DNA of 64,000 bases from Alkaliphilus sp. B6464 (GCF_018141165.1 NZ_CP058557.1:992001-1056000); one strand, 5' to 3'. Positions 1 through 9,753 are shown, numbered from the stretch's first letter. Notes: generated by a model not told the origin, from the letters alone. Program-made: numbers and translations.

Positions 1-63
1 ATCATTTATTAAATGACAATTACCACTACTACCACTAGCTAAGGAGCAAAAATCTACTGTCAT
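1..63 (-). CDS. walJ: WalJ/YycJ-type metallo-beta-lactamase fold hydrolase, 5' end only
   Basis: Only the first 21 codons lie in the window; the gene runs off the left edge. The ATG is the complement of 61-63, with GGAGG at about 71-76. The N-terminus contains FCSLASGSSGNC, the characteristic opening of the YycJ/WalJ family of MBL-fold proteins, which are probable nucleases encoded at the end of the walRK cluster in Firmicutes. It follows murA on the same strand 59 nt downstream and completes the wal locus. The identification rests on the short motif plus context; the metal-binding HxHxDH motif would lie outside the window. Confidence 0.8.
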   Translation of the reverse strand, partial: MTVDFCSLASGSSGNCHLIND

Positions 64-122
64 ATTTATTGCCTCCAATTTATGAATTAACTACTGTATT
101 CGATTATTTTTTAGGATAACAA

Positions 123-1382
123 CTATTCCCGGTGCTCTCTCCTAACCTTTGCTCCTAAGCTTATTAGCTTTTGCTCTAACTGATCATACCCTCTATCTAT
201 ATATTGTACATTTTCTATTTCTGTCTCACCTTTTGCCATAAGACCAGCTACAACCAAAGATGCCCCAGCTCTTAGATCTGAAGCTACTACTTTTGCACCT
301 GTTAGATTTTTAACTCCATGAATAACAGCTACTCTTCCTTCTACTTTAATATTAGCTCCCATTCTTTTAAGCTCATCTACGTGTTTAAATCGTCCTTCAA
401 ATATTGTCTCTGCTACAATTCCAGTCCCCTTAGCTGTAGTTAAAAGACTACTCATTGGTTGCTGCAAATCTGTTGGGAAACCTGGATATACTAAGGTTTT
501 TATACTAACATTTTTTAAGTTTCCCGAGGATATTATTCTAAGGGATTCTCCATTTTCAATAATATTAACACCCATTTCCTTAAGCTTTGCAGTAATAGCC
601 TCTAAATGTTTAGGTATAACATTATCTATTAATACGTCACCACCAGCAGCTGCAGCTGCTATCATATATGTTCCAGCTTCTATCTGGTCTGGAATGACTG
701 TATGAATACACCCTCCTAATTTTTCCACACCTTTAATCTTAATTACATCTGTGCCTGCCCCTTTAACATCTGCTCCCATACAGTTTAAGAAGTTTGCCAT
801 ATCAACGATGTGTGGCTCTTTGGCAGCATTATCTATTACAGTTGTACCTTCTGCCATAACAGCAGCTAACATTATATTAATGGTAGCACCAACACTAACC
901 ACATCAAGATAAATTTCTGCACCTACCAGTTTTTCTGCCTCTACAGATATTATGCCATGTTCTATAGTTACCTTTGCACCTAAAGCTTCAAATCCCTTAA
1001 TATGTTGATCTATTGGTCTACTACCAATAGAACAGCCTCCAGGATATGCTACCTTAGCCTTTTTAAATCTACCAAGAGCTGCACCTAATAAATAATAAGA
1101 AGCCCTTAACTCTTTGGCTAATTCATAGTCTGCATAACAATCCTTCATTGCGGTTGTGTTTATCTCTAAAGTATTTGGTCTTAACTCCTTTACGGTAGCA
1201 CCTAAACTCGAAAGCATGTCTGCTAATATCTTAACATCACTAATTTGTGGTAAATTATCAATAACACAAGTATCTCCTGCTAATACTGTAGCTGGTATAA
1301 TAGCCACAGCAGCATTTTTAAATCCACTTATTCTAACCGTTCCTTGTAGTTGTTGTCCGCCTTCAATTATTAGTTTCTCCAT
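123..1382 (-). CDS. murA: UDP-N-acetylglucosamine 1-carboxyvinyltransferase
   Basis: Cytosolic enzyme that transfers enolpyruvate from PEP to UDP-GlcNAc, the first committed step of peptidoglycan synthesis. The 419 aa match the usual family length. Visible signatures are KNAAVAII near the N-terminus (catalytic Lys-Asn pair), [14 protein letters not shown] near residue 115, which holds the loop Cys (fosfomycin target), and [10 protein letters not shown]. It lies inside the wal locus between walI and walJ, an arrangement seen in some Clostridia. A terminator separates it from walI, so it is probably transcribed on its own or with walJ. Firmicutes often have two murA paralogues; which one this is cannot be told here. 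No Shine-Dalgarno lies at normal distance; GGTGAA at 1405-1410 is brought to about 8 nt from the ATG if the small hairpin at 1388-1401 forms. Confidence 0.96.
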   Translation of the reverse strand: MEKLIIEGGQQLQGTVRISGFKNAAVAIIPATVLAGDTCVIDNLPQISDVKILADMLSSLGATVKELRPNTLEINTTAMKDCYADYELAKELRASYYLLGAALGRFKKAKVAYPGGCSIGSRPIDQHIKGFEALGAKVTIEHGIISVEAEKLVGAEIYLDVVSVGATINIMLAAVMAEGTTVIDNAAKEPHIVDMANFLNCMGADVKGAGTDVIKIKGVEKLGGCIHTVIPDQIEAGTYMIAAAAAGGDVLIDNVIPKHLEAITAKLKEMGVNIIENGESLRIISSGNLKNVSIKTLVYPGFPTDLQQPMSSLLTTAKGTGIVAETIFEGRFKHVDELKRMGANIKVEGRVAVIHGVKNLTGAKVVASDLRAGASLVVAGLMAKGETEIENVQYIDRGYDQLEQKLISLGAKVRREHRE

Positions 1383-1387
1383 ATATT

Positions 1388-1410
1388 TACTGACAAAAGT
1401 CAGTTATTCA
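1388..1410 (-). promoter_or_regulatory. Shine-Dalgarno separated from the murA start by a hairpin
   Basis: On the minus strand GGTGAA (1405-1410) is followed by a perfect CTGAC-TTTT-GTCAG hairpin (1388-1401) and then the ATG at 1382. The linear SD-to-ATG distance is 22 nt. With the 14-nt hairpin folded out it becomes 8 nt, the optimum. The geometry is directly visible; the translational effect is inferred. Confidence 0.4.
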
Positions 1411-1655
1411 CCATCCTTCATTATAGTTTGTATCCTATGTTTATGCTAATTTATCGATATTCTTTATAATAATTCTAGTTAATTACAATACATAAATTAA
1501 TTGCCTATTCAATTAAAGTCTTTTTTAGATTTGAATATTATACCAAAATTCAACAGTTTGAATTTATTATAGCATTTATTTACTTCTTTGATAAGTGCTA
1601 TACTACTGGAAATAAAAAGATATTCTATTTTTAATTGCTGTGTATAAACAAAAAA

Positions 1656-1680
1656 AGAAAAAGTCTATTAAACTTTTTCT
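1656..1680 (-). terminator. Rho-independent terminator after walI
   Basis: The 9-bp stem AGAAAAAGT/ACTTTTTCT with a 7-nt loop is followed in the minus direction by a run of T. It ends the walRKHI transcript before murA. Confidence 0.75.
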
Positions 1681-1721
1681 TCATTTTTACAAGAATCCCT
1701 TTTAAGTTATACGAAATAATA

Positions 1722-2621
1722 TTAATTTTTATAGGCCTCTATAAAATAAGTTTTTCCATTTTGTATTGTAATTTTCCATGAAGGAAAGGCAGTTCCGGAC
1801 TCAATTTCTTTCCAATCTGACTCCATATAATATGTTGGACTGAAATAATATCCTATTTCAATATCTTTTACAATTATTGGTTCTTCATTTTCCCTTAAAA
1901 TTGTACTTGTTGCTCTCATAAGTGCTTCTGGTGCAGGAATAATTTGTTTCTTATGTTGTTGTGTTTTTTCATATTCTAATAGCATTGCCTCAAAACCTAT
2001 TACTCCCCTATTACTTACATATACATGAATGTAACTTTCCCCTAAAAATTTATTTTTATATGTTTGATTATAAACTAGCTTATATACAAATTCATCTTCA
2101 AACTCGTCTTCTGTTCCATAATAAATTTGAGCTAATTCAATATCTTCTCCCATTAAATTATATTGTTTTAAAAAATCGTTACTAATTTTTTTAACAGTTT
2201 TTTCATTTAGAGAATAATTCTTTTTTTCGGTACTCATATTCTTATATGTTAATCTTTTACTACTCTCTACAATTAATTCTTTGTCCGTACTTTTAAAGAT
2301 TTCTCTTTTCAAAATTTTATCTTCTAGAGTAGGAATTTGCTTCTCGTTATCTTTACCTAAAAAACTTTTCGCTATATTGTCCGAATCGAAGGTTTTATAC
2401 CTTACTACTAATATGGGTAACGAGATGATTTCTCTAGGAATATGAACATCTAGTTCTATATTATTGTCATTTAAATGTTGCTCTACATTACTTATATACT
2501 TATCGCTAATAAGCTGCATTTCTTCTTGTCTAAATAGTCTACTTTGTACATTATAAATTAAAAAAACATTTGTAGCTATAAACGCAACAATTAGTATGTT
2601 TTTTGCCTTAGACCAATCCAT
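1722..2621 (-). CDS. walI: WalI (YycI) family regulator of the WalRK two-component system
   Basis: The 299-aa protein has one N-terminal membrane segment (about residues 8-25) preceded by MDWSKAKN, the typical opening of YycI proteins; the rest is predicted to be extracytoplasmic. In Bacillus, WalI pairs with WalH through the membrane helices and tunes the kinase WalK. Here it sits 16 nt after walH and three genes after walK, the canonical order. The ATG at 2621 has GGTGAA about 8 nt upstream. The family is recognised from the N-terminus, the length and the synteny. Outer-domain sequence conservation in this family is low, so the functional detail is taken from Bacillus homologues. Confidence 0.85.
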   Translation of the reverse strand: MDWSKAKNILIVAFIATNVFLIYNVQSRLFRQEEMQLISDKYISNVEQHLNDNNIELDVHIPREIISLPILVVRYKTFDSDNIAKSFLGKDNEKQIPTLEDKILKREIFKSTDKELIVESSKRLTYKNMSTEKKNYSLNEKTVKKISNDFLKQYNLMGEDIELAQIYYGTEDEFEDEFVYKLVYNQTYKNKFLGESYIHVYVSNRGVIGFEAMLLEYEKTQQHKKQIIPAPEALMRATSTILRENEEPIIVKDIEIGYYFSPTYYMESDWKEIESGTAFPSWKITIQNGKTYFIEAYKN

Positions 2622-2637
2622 AGGATTTCACCATCCA

Positions 2638-4092
2638 TTAATTTAGCATAACACTATTTATTAAATCACCTGTATAGCTATCAAAATAATAAATATCTCC
2701 TTTAATTTTAATCTTCCAGCTAGGTCTTAAAAGTTGTCCTTTGCCTTCTTCTACAGTATCAAAGTATACCATTCTCACTTCTTCTACGCTCTTTAATATT
2801 TCTAAAATTTCATCCTCATCATCTACTTCTTGTGATAATTGATCCTCTTTATTAAAGTACTTCAGTTTTAAGTGTTCAATATTTTTCTCAATTATATTTG
2901 AGAAATATAAAATAGATTGTTCTGGACTAATACCTTGCATATTCATAACCTTACGTACTAAGATACGATATGACTTTACCTTATTACCATAAACCTCTAT
3001 TTCAATAGGATGCTCCATCTTATTACTATTAAACTCTACAGGAAAACCTCCTATGCGATAACCAAATGAAAATCGATACCCACTATTCTGGTCCTTTAAA
3101 ATATGTTGAATGTCTTTTAAATAAGCGCCTTCGGGGAATCCTCCGTTTTTAGAAATAAAATCTACAGCCGCATCTAAGGAATCTAATACATTAGAGCTGG
3201 ATATATTCCCGATCTCTCCGTTATACTCTAGTGCTCCTTTTTCATTAATACGAACCCTTTTTTCTCCGTATCCATAGATATAAACTACAGCACCGCTAGT
3301 TTCCTTGATAGTTTTTACAAAGTCAAAATTTTCATTGAAAAAATTTTTTGATCTTTCTATTAACATTGCATCATTCTCAATATCAATTTCACTCTCAACA
3401 AAGGTTTGTGTTGTAGCTACAGCGTAAGTAATAGGCATAGGAGTATAGTTTGATTCAAGTTCATTAAAAAGAGAAAAAATAGGATGATACTTAATATATT
3501 CAACCGTTTCTAATTCATCTATAAAACTAACCAATGTAGAGTTTTCAGCATGTTCTAAAAGCTTTACTTCAAATATGCTATCGTTATTTTCTACAATGTA
3601 TATAACTCCACGATTAAAAGCTGGAATCAATATTTTTTTTATCTCTTTTATATTTCTAACAACTTTATTTTCTAAAGAATCAAAAATAGAAGAGACTAAA
3701 ATGGTTGGTATGTTATCACTAAACTCCAATTCTACGGATTTTAAAATATTGCTTTGAACATATTTTTCATATGTAACTGGAGTTACTTCTGGATCTCCTA
3801 AAAAATAATCTTTAAGTATATTTTTACTTTGATCCCATACAAAATCTAAGCTAGAAGATAAAACTGTATAATGATTTTTTCTTCTATCACCTGCTCCAAA
3901 ACTTACAATAATCGAACTCGGCGAAATTATATCTTTGCGATTTTCAGCTACAGTCAAGTTATGAAGTTTTCCGCCTCTAGCCTTAGATTCTAATATTTTA
4001 ATTGGAGAAGGAAACCATAGTTGTTGTGTTAATAAAATACTCATGACCACTAAAATTGATAGAATCAGGGTTTTTAATCTTTCCCTATTCAT
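2638..4092 (-). CDS. walH: WalH (YycH) family regulator of the WalRK two-component system
   Basis: About 484 aa with an N-terminal membrane helix (residues 8-25) and a long extracytoplasmic part, matching YycH in size and layout. YycH is a membrane partner that acts with YycI on the essential kinase WalK. I chose the ATG at 4092 because GGAG at 4103-4106 lies 8 nt upstream; the in-frame GTG at 4101 overlaps that site. The C-terminus (PSWKIKIKGDIYYFDSYTGDL) resembles the C-terminus of the downstream WalI (SWKITIQNGKTYFIEAY), consistent with the two proteins sharing a fold. It lies between an exported protein gene and walI on one transcript. Confidence 0.85.
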   Translation of the reverse strand: MNRERLKTLILSILVVMSILLTQQLWFPSPIKILESKARGGKLHNLTVAENRKDIISPSSIIVSFGAGDRRKNHYTVLSSSLDFVWDQSKNILKDYFLGDPEVTPVTYEKYVQSNILKSVELEFSDNIPTILVSSIFDSLENKVVRNIKEIKKILIPAFNRGVIYIVENNDSIFEVKLLEHAENSTLVSFIDELETVEYIKYHPIFSLFNELESNYTPMPITYAVATTQTFVESEIDIENDAMLIERSKNFFNENFDFVKTIKETSGAVVYIYGYGEKRVRINEKGALEYNGEIGNISSSNVLDSLDAAVDFISKNGGFPEGAYLKDIQHILKDQNSGYRFSFGYRIGGFPVEFNSNKMEHPIEIEVYGNKVKSYRILVRKVMNMQGISPEQSILYFSNIIEKNIEHLKLKYFNKEDQLSQEVDDEDEILEILKSVEEVRMVYFDTVEEGKGQLLRPSWKIKIKGDIYYFDSYTGDLINSVMLN

Positions 4093-4109
4093 ACTAATCA
4101 CTCCAAGAT

Positions 4110-4625
4110 CTATGGTTTTTTGCCTATGCCTAGAGTAGATTTATTAACAATCTCTTCCAGTAACTGTTTTACCTCTTGTACTTCCATTACGTTTATAATT
4201 CTAACAGCACTATCTTCTGATCCATTTTTATATTTTGCTTTAAACTCAATTTTATTTAGTCCAGGCTGCAATTCTATTTCAGCCCATCCCATTTGAATTG
4301 AACCAACAGTTACTTCAATTGGGTCATAAGATAATTCGTAGTCTTCAGCTTCATCATCTTTACTAACATTGTGGTAAACTTCTATAGATACTTTAGTGTC
4401 TTGGGGAGCTTTAAATGCTAAAACTAAGTTTTTATCACTAGTAACAGAGTCTTTCTCTGGAATCACTACTTCAAATGATTGTTTAACTTCCTCTACTTTT
4501 TTATTTGCACTTTTAGTATCTGTAGCTGTATTGGCGGGAGCTGCGATTGGAGTTGCATAGGATAGTATATTTGATGTTCCTAATATTGCAAATACAATTG
4601 TACTGGCAACTATTTTTTTTATCAT
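4110..4625 (-). CDS. Exported protein of unknown function in the wal operon
   Basis: Starting at the ATG 4625, which has AGGAGG 8 nt upstream, the protein is 171 aa with a clear signal peptide (MIKKIVASTIVFAILGTSN then a probable Ala-containing cleavage region). The mature part is acidic and beta-rich, with phrases such as GLNKIEFKAKYKNGSED that suggest an immunoglobulin-like or bacterial surface beta-sandwich. I do not recognise a named family. Its place between walK and walH suggests an extracytoplasmic role in cell-wall sensing, but this is positional inference only. A longer reading from 4667 lacks a ribosome site and would bury the signal peptide. Confidence 0.7.
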   Translation of the reverse strand: MIKKIVASTIVFAILGTSNILSYATPIAAPANTATDTKSANKKVEEVKQSFEVVIPEKDSVTSDKNLVLAFKAPQDTKVSIEVYHNVSKDDEAEDYELSYDPIEVTVGSIQMGWAEIELQPGLNKIEFKAKYKNGSEDSAVRIINVMEVQEVKQLLEEIVNKSTLGIGKKP

Positions 4626-4715
4626 ATTAATTCCTCCTGTAAAACAGATAAATGAATTCATTTCCATTATATATAATTTATATTACAATCATATTACAAT
4701 GAAATTAAAATTGAA

Positions 4716-6542
4716 TTACACATTTATTGCCTCTGTCTCCATAATAATAGGTAATTTAATAACTGCCTCTGTTCCTTTACCTTCCTCACTAAATATTTCA
4801 ATAGTGCCATTATGTGCTTCAATAATCTGCTGTGCAATTGATAACCCAAGGCCTGTCCCTCCGAGTTCCCTAGATCTTGCCTTATCTACTCTATAAAATC
4901 GTTCAAAAATTCTTGGAATATCTTCCTTTGGTATTCCAATACCATTATCTTTAATTTTTAACAAAACAATATGATCATTTAATTCAACATCAATGTAAAC
5001 TTCTCCACCTTTAGGAGTGTATTTAATACTATTGCTTAAGAGATTTAAAACTACTTGATCTATACGGTCTTCATCAGCATAGATATTAACTGCTTTTTCT
5101 GTTAATTTAGAATGTATTTGTTGATCTTTATTTTTTGCAGAAACCTCTAATTTTAATATAGTTTTTTCAACAATTTGTTTTAAATCAACTACCTTTTTAT
5201 TCCACTTAGACTGCTGAAAGTCTAGATTAGATAGTTGCAGTAAATCTCTTACTAACCTAGCCATTCTTTCTGACTCACTATCTACAACCTCTAAAAAGCT
5301 TACAGCAAGCTCTTTGTCATCTATAACACCATCTAACAGGGTTTCAGTATAGCTTTTTATAGTAGTTAAAGGAGTTTTTAATTCGTGAGAAACATTAGCT
5401 ACAAATTCCTTTCTCATGTTCTCTAGTTTTTGATGATTTGTTATATCTTGAAGAACTAAAATTATACCCTCCAATGCACCGTTTTGATCCATAAATGGAG
5501 CATAATTAGCTTGAAGTATAACCCCATTCCCTGTATTAATCATTCTATTACCGGTTGAATCTTCCGAATCACTCAATAGCTCCCCTATCTTTAATTGTCC
5601 ACTGTATGATGCGAATATTTCATTAAAGTCTTTTTCTATAGGAGTATGCTCATCTATTTTTAACATTTCCATTGCCCTAGGGTTTACATGGATAACTTTG
5701 CCTTCCTTTGTGGCAGCAACAAGTCCATCAGCCATGTAAGTTATTATAGTATCCATCTTTTTCTTTTCATTACTCATTTCCTGCAAAACAGCGTTTAATC
5801 TTGCAGTAAGATAGTTAAACATACTGGCCAGCTGCCCTATTTCATCATCTGACCTTACTTCAACCACTTGTTCGAAGTCACCTTTTGCCATTCTCTCCGC
5901 CTTAATTGTTACATCATTAATAGGCCCTGTAATACTCTTAGCTATGAAAAAGCCTAGTATAATAGTTACAAAAAGGGCCAAAAATGTAGCTTTTAATATA
6001 ATTGATCTTGATTCTTCTAATGTTTTATAAATATCCTCTAAATTGCTTTTTAAGTAAATAGCTCCCGCAATACGGTTATTATCATCATGAATAGGAAAAA
6101 CCATATGCTTAGAGCTATTAAGCTTGTCTTCTTGGTCTATACTATCCCTTTCACCTATTCCTCCATTAAAGGCATATAAAATCAGCTCCGATTCTAAAAA
6201 ACGGGTAGCATTTGCATCACCATTATTCTCCATATAGGATGCATTAGTACTAAAAACAATAGTACAATTTGCATCATTTTTAATTATTGTAATTCCAATT
6301 CCAGTTCCCATCTGTTCATAGCTTCTAATGTTTTTTTCAACTTCAGCTGGGTTATTCTGCCAATCAATAGTTTTTAAAGTGGTAGTTACTGTATTCGCTA
6401 AGCTTGACAGGTTATTACTAACGACTCCTAAGTGATACTGTTCAAACTGCTGCATCAGAAATACTCCTATAATAACCATTGCCATAAACACTAGAAGAAA
6501 ATAGATGGTGATGAACTTCCATCTAATGCTTTTAAACATCAT
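4716..6542 (-). CDS. walK: WalK (YycG) sensor histidine kinase
   Basis: The 608-aa membrane kinase has TM1 (about residues 8-28), an extracellular sensor loop, TM2 (about 180-200), HAMP (about 201-253), PAS (about 258-370), HisKA with the phosphorylated His in VSHELKTPLTT (about 388) and HATPase_c with NLLSNSIKYTP, DNGIGIP and GTGLGLSI. This is the full WalK architecture. It phosphorylates WalR and controls peptidoglycan hydrolase genes in Firmicutes. The reading frame starts with two ATGs (6542, 6539) behind AGGAGGG; it overlaps the walR stop by one base (TAATG), so translation is coupled. WalH and WalI encoded downstream are its known modulators. Confidence 0.96.
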   Translation of the reverse strand: MMFKSIRWKFITIYFLLVFMAMVIIGVFLMQQFEQYHLGVVSNNLSSLANTVTTTLKTIDWQNNPAEVEKNIRSYEQMGTGIGITIIKNDANCTIVFSTNASYMENNGDANATRFLESELILYAFNGGIGERDSIDQEDKLNSSKHMVFPIHDDNNRIAGAIYLKSNLEDIYKTLEESRSIILKATFLALFVTIILGFFIAKSITGPINDVTIKAERMAKGDFEQVVEVRSDDEIGQLASMFNYLTARLNAVLQEMSNEKKKMDTIITYMADGLVAATKEGKVIHVNPRAMEMLKIDEHTPIEKDFNEIFASYSGQLKIGELLSDSEDSTGNRMINTGNGVILQANYAPFMDQNGALEGIILVLQDITNHQKLENMRKEFVANVSHELKTPLTTIKSYTETLLDGVIDDKELAVSFLEVVDSESERMARLVRDLLQLSNLDFQQSKWNKKVVDLKQIVEKTILKLEVSAKNKDQQIHSKLTEKAVNIYADEDRIDQVVLNLLSNSIKYTPKGGEVYIDVELNDHIVLLKIKDNGIGIPKEDIPRIFERFYRVDKARSRELGGTGLGLSIAQQIIEAHNGTIEIFSEEGKGTEAVIKLPIIMETEAINV

Positions 6543-7231
6543 TAAGCCCTCCTGAAGTAGTAACCTACCCCTCTTTTTGTCATAATATATTCAGGACTTG
6601 CAGAATTATCTTCTACTTTTTCTCTCAGCCTTCTTACTGTTACATCTACAGTACGTATATCGCCATAGTATTCATATCCCCATACCTGCTTTAAAAGTTG
6701 TTCCCTAGTGAATACTTGCTCCGCCTGAACCGCTAAAAATTTTAATAACTCGAATTCCCTAGAAGTAAGTTCTATAACACTATCATTTTTCCTTACTTCG
6801 TATTTTGTAAAATCTATAGTTATACCACCTGTAGAGAAAACACCCTCTAATCTAGTACCTACAGCATTGTCATTTCTTCTAAGATTAGCTTTCACTCTTG
6901 CTAGTAGTTCTCTCATACCAAAGGGTTTTGTAATGTAATCATCGGCTCCCATTTCTAATCCTAATACTTTATCAACTTCTTCTTCTTTGGCTGTTAGCAT
7001 TAAAATCGGAACTGTCGAAGTTTCCCTAATTTTTCTGCACACTTGAAAACCATCTAATTTAGGCAGCATTACATCTAACAAAATCAAATCTGGATTAAGA
7101 GTAATCGCCTTATGTAAGCCTTCTTCACCATCATAAGCTACTAAAACTTTATAACCTTCCTTTTCAAGATTAAATTTAACTATTTCCGAAATAGGTTTTT
7201 CATCTTCAACGATCAAAATATTTTTTGCCAC
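6542..7231 (-). CDS. walR: WalR (YycF) response regulator, OmpR family
   Basis: The 229 aa comprise a receiver domain (acidic pocket EDEKP, phosphoacceptor Asp in LDVMLPKLDG, Lys in TKPFG) and a C-terminal winged-helix DNA-binding domain (LTSREFELLKFL, then YYGDIRTVDVTVRRLREKVE). It is the response regulator of the essential wall-homeostasis system. The start codon is GTG (complement of 7229-7231) behind GAGGTGA. It heads the walRKHI transcript; the divergent or unrelated upstream gene is a peptidase. Confidence 0.97.
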   Translation of the reverse strand: MAKNILIVEDEKPISEIVKFNLEKEGYKVLVAYDGEEGLHKAITLNPDLILLDVMLPKLDGFQVCRKIRETSTVPILMLTAKEEEVDKVLGLEMGADDYITKPFGMRELLARVKANLRRNDNAVGTRLEGVFSTGGITIDFTKYEVRKNDSVIELTSREFELLKFLAVQAEQVFTREQLLKQVWGYEYYGDIRTVDVTVRRLREKVEDNSASPEYIMTKRGVGYYFRRA

Positions 7232-7328
7232 GATGCAGTCACCTCATTAATTAATTGATTAATTTAACCATTCTATTTTAATTGTATTTTTCCTTCTTGT
7301 TAGAAAAATCTTTGAGGAAATTTAATAA

Positions 7329-8147
7329 TTAAATCTCCTCAAATAAATATATAAATTCATTTAAACTATGTCCATTACCTAAAGAAGTAATAATGTCCAT
7401 CAATTGATCTAATCCATGGTTTTGTACAAAAGTTTTTACTAACCTAAAGGACTTGGTATAAGCCTCATACTGATTTAGACTCTTAAACTGACCACTTAGT
7501 TCCTCTATTGTGTAATCTTTTTCTGAAAAAATAACTTCTTCTCCCCACTCGTAACCATCAATCATATACTCAAAGTATAAACTTACTCCTTCAGTAAACC
7601 ACATAGGGAAATTTCCTCTGCCAACATGATCAGTAAAAAGGTGTACTAGCTCATGTAGCATTGGGCCTTCGTTATAAAATTTATAGTCTAATTCCTCTAG
7701 TTTATCTACCCAAAGTTCAGGATTTGCAATATGAATACTATCTCCATAATAAACACCCATAGGTGGTTCCCCTTTGCTAAGCATGGTAGTATTCATCATT
7801 AAATCTGTATTATTATATACTACTATCAATACCTTATCTTCTAATTTGTATGGAAAAACATCAGCAATTTGCTTGTATTTATCTTCCGCCGTATTGATAA
7901 TTAAATCTAGAGTTTTTCTATCTATATTTTCATATCTGAAAATATAGGTATCTGTTTCTAATTCGTTAAAGTTACGAGTTTTATACAGTACAATTCTATT
8001 TTCTATACTTCTAATTAAAGGTCTTACTGTGCCTATAATCCCAAATGTATTTATAGTGTAACTTGAGATCAACCACATAAATAGAAGTAAAAAAATAAAT
8101 ACCGTTCTAAAATTATATGCTTTATTTTTTCTTTCTAATATCATCAT
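7329..8147 (-). CDS. Membrane-anchored MA-like metallopeptidase (gluzincin)
   Basis: About 272 aa with one N-terminal membrane helix (residues 15-35). The HExxH zinc motif HELVH (about 165-169) is followed 17 residues later by the third ligand Glu in WFTEGVSLYFEY, the arrangement of the peptidase MA-like gluzincins. The catalytic part should face the outside. Substrate unknown. AAAGGGGTGG precedes ATG codons at 8147 and 8144; an in-frame GTG at 8153 is possible but overlaps the ribosome site. It is transcribed just ahead of walR on the same strand, 98 nt away, and could share the transcript. It is one of four predicted peptidases encoded within 6 kb. Confidence 0.8.
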   Translation of the reverse strand: MMILERKNKAYNFRTVFIFLLLFMWLISSYTINTFGIIGTVRPLIRSIENRIVLYKTRNFNELETDTYIFRYENIDRKTLDLIINTAEDKYKQIADVFPYKLEDKVLIVVYNNTDLMMNTTMLSKGEPPMGVYYGDSIHIANPELWVDKLEELDYKFYNEGPMLHELVHLFTDHVGRGNFPMWFTEGVSLYFEYMIDGYEWGEEVIFSEKDYTIEELSGQFKSLNQYEAYTKSFRLVKTFVQNHGLDQLMDIITSLGNGHSLNEFIYLFEEI

Positions 8148-8392
8148 TACCACCCCTTTCTAAAAAAGCATATGTAAAGGGTGTTATTTTCATATTATAG
8201 CATATAGCCTAATAAACCACCATCAATGATAGCTTAGGAATATATACCATTAATTCTATGTATTACTTCCTCATCATTTAAATACCTTACTGATTGAATT
8301 AATTAATATAGTTATTTCAACTCTTTTTAGCACCTCTTTCATATTTCTGCATAATTTATAAATATAACAGAATAGGAGAAGGGGGATATATT

Positions 8393-9691
8393 GTGTTCGG
8401 ATATAGAGGTATTGTAGAAGATTTAGTCGTAGAACGACTGCTAACCGCAAATGAAGAGAGGATTCCAATTATTATTTCTGGAAAAGATTGTAATTGCGAT
8501 GATCTAGAGAAATTTGTATCCCAGATGGGAGGAAAGATTAAATATAAGTTACCTATCATTAACTCTGTGGCTGCCTATATGCCCTCTATGGGTATTAGAA
8601 GCATGGCAATGGAAAGGGTAACTGAAAAAATTTTCTTAGACGATTATGCCTATAAGCTAATGAACATTGCTACAGTTACAGTAGGCTCTGATTTTGCTAA
8701 CGAGCATGGATTAACTGGAAAAAATATTTCTATTGCTGTTTTAGATACAGGGGTATTCCCCCATGAAGACTTAACCAATCCTAACAATAGGATTGTGGCC
8801 TTTAAAGACTTTGTAGGAGAAAAAAGTCAGCCATATGATGATGATGGCCACGGTACCCATGTAGCAGGGATTGTTGCCGGTAATGGTTTTGCTTCTAGAG
8901 GAAAATACATGGGCATTGCTCCCGATGCTAATATTGTAGGAGTAAAGGTTTTAGGTAGTGACGGTGGAGGTAGCATTTCAGATGTAATTGCAGGAATTCA
9001 GTGGACTATTGATAATAGAAGTAAATATAATATTAAGGTTATGACCTTGTCTCTTGGAACAAAACCTAAGGGCAATTATGCAGATGATCCTCTTTGCCAA
9101 GCCGTTGACGCTGCTGTAAATTCTGGTATCACAGTAGTAGCTGCTGCTGGAAATAGTGGCCCTGATTCATCTACTATAACATCTCCTGCTATAAGCCCTA
9201 AAGTAATTACAGTTGGTGCTTGTGATGATCGTAAAGCAAAAACATCTAAAGATATTAGTATCGCTGACTTTTCGAGCCGTGGCCCTACACCGAACGGTTT
9301 AAAAAAGCCAGATATTTTAGCACCAGGAGTTGGAATTAACTCCTTAGCAAATAAGCCAATGGAATACCGTAGCTTGTCTGGAACCTCCATGGCAACCCCT
9401 ATTGTAGCAGGCTGCGCAGCTTTGTTATATGAAAGTAACTCTGAAATTACACCTTCTCAGGTAAAAAGTACTATTACATCTAATGCGCATAACCTGGGTC
9501 TTAAGCCAGATGAACAAGGAACAGGTTTATTAGATATTCGTGCCATAGTTAATAAAATGGAACCTAATATTAAACCAAAGCAACCTCAAAATAAACCTAA
9601 TAGTTCTTATAGTGGTAGTATAAGAAGTTCATCTTCATTTAATAATATATTTTTAATAATTTTAATAGTTATTATTTTACTAGTTCTCTAA
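8393..9691 (+). CDS. Subtilisin-like serine protease (S8) with C-terminal membrane tail
   Basis: A 432-aa S8 peptidase. The catalytic triad is visible as Asp118 (AVLDTGV), His153 (DGHGTHVAGI) and Ser332 (SGTSMATPI); the oxyanion Asn is N254 (AAAGNSGP). Residues 1-100 look like a propeptide-type domain but no signal peptide is apparent. After the catalytic domain comes a Pro/Ser/Asn linker (about 393-415) and a hydrophobic C-terminus (IFLIILIVIILLVL), which could act as a tail anchor. The absence of a signal peptide plus the C-terminal helix is unusual for the family and leaves localisation open. The start is GTG at 8393 behind GGAGAAGGGGG. Divergent from the MA-like peptidase gene, convergent with the M23 gene. 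Confidence 0.9.
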   Translation: MFGYRGIVEDLVVERLLTANEERIPIIISGKDCNCDDLEKFVSQMGGKIKYKLPIINSVAAYMPSMGIRSMAMERVTEKIFLDDYAYKLMNIATVTVGSDFANEHGLTGKNISIAVLDTGVFPHEDLTNPNNRIVAFKDFVGEKSQPYDDDGHGTHVAGIVAGNGFASRGKYMGIAPDANIVGVKVLGSDGGGSISDVIAGIQWTIDNRSKYNIKVMTLSLGTKPKGNYADDPLCQAVDAAVNSGITVVAAAGNSGPDSSTITSPAISPKVITVGACDDRKAKTSKDISIADFSSRGPTPNGLKKPDILAPGVGINSLANKPMEYRSLSGTSMATPIVAGCAALLYESNSEITPSQVKSTITSNAHNLGLKPDEQGTGLLDIRAIVNKMEPNIKPKQPQNKPNSSYSGSIRSSSSFNNIFLIILIVIILLVL

Positions 9692-9713
9692 AAGTCATGT
9701 GCTGTTGTAAAGG

Positions 9714-9753
9714 TTAAAAGTCGTCTGATGCTATAGCATCAGACGACTTTTAA
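9714..9753. terminator. Perfect 40-bp palindrome, bidirectional terminator
   Basis: A 20-bp perfect inverted repeat (half-site TTAAAAGTCGTCTGATGCTA) between the convergent subtilisin and M23 genes. The arms end in A/T runs on both sides, so it can terminate both transcripts. Its right arm contains the stop codon of the M23 gene. A related core is found at the rplI terminator (18382-18416). Confidence 0.8.
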
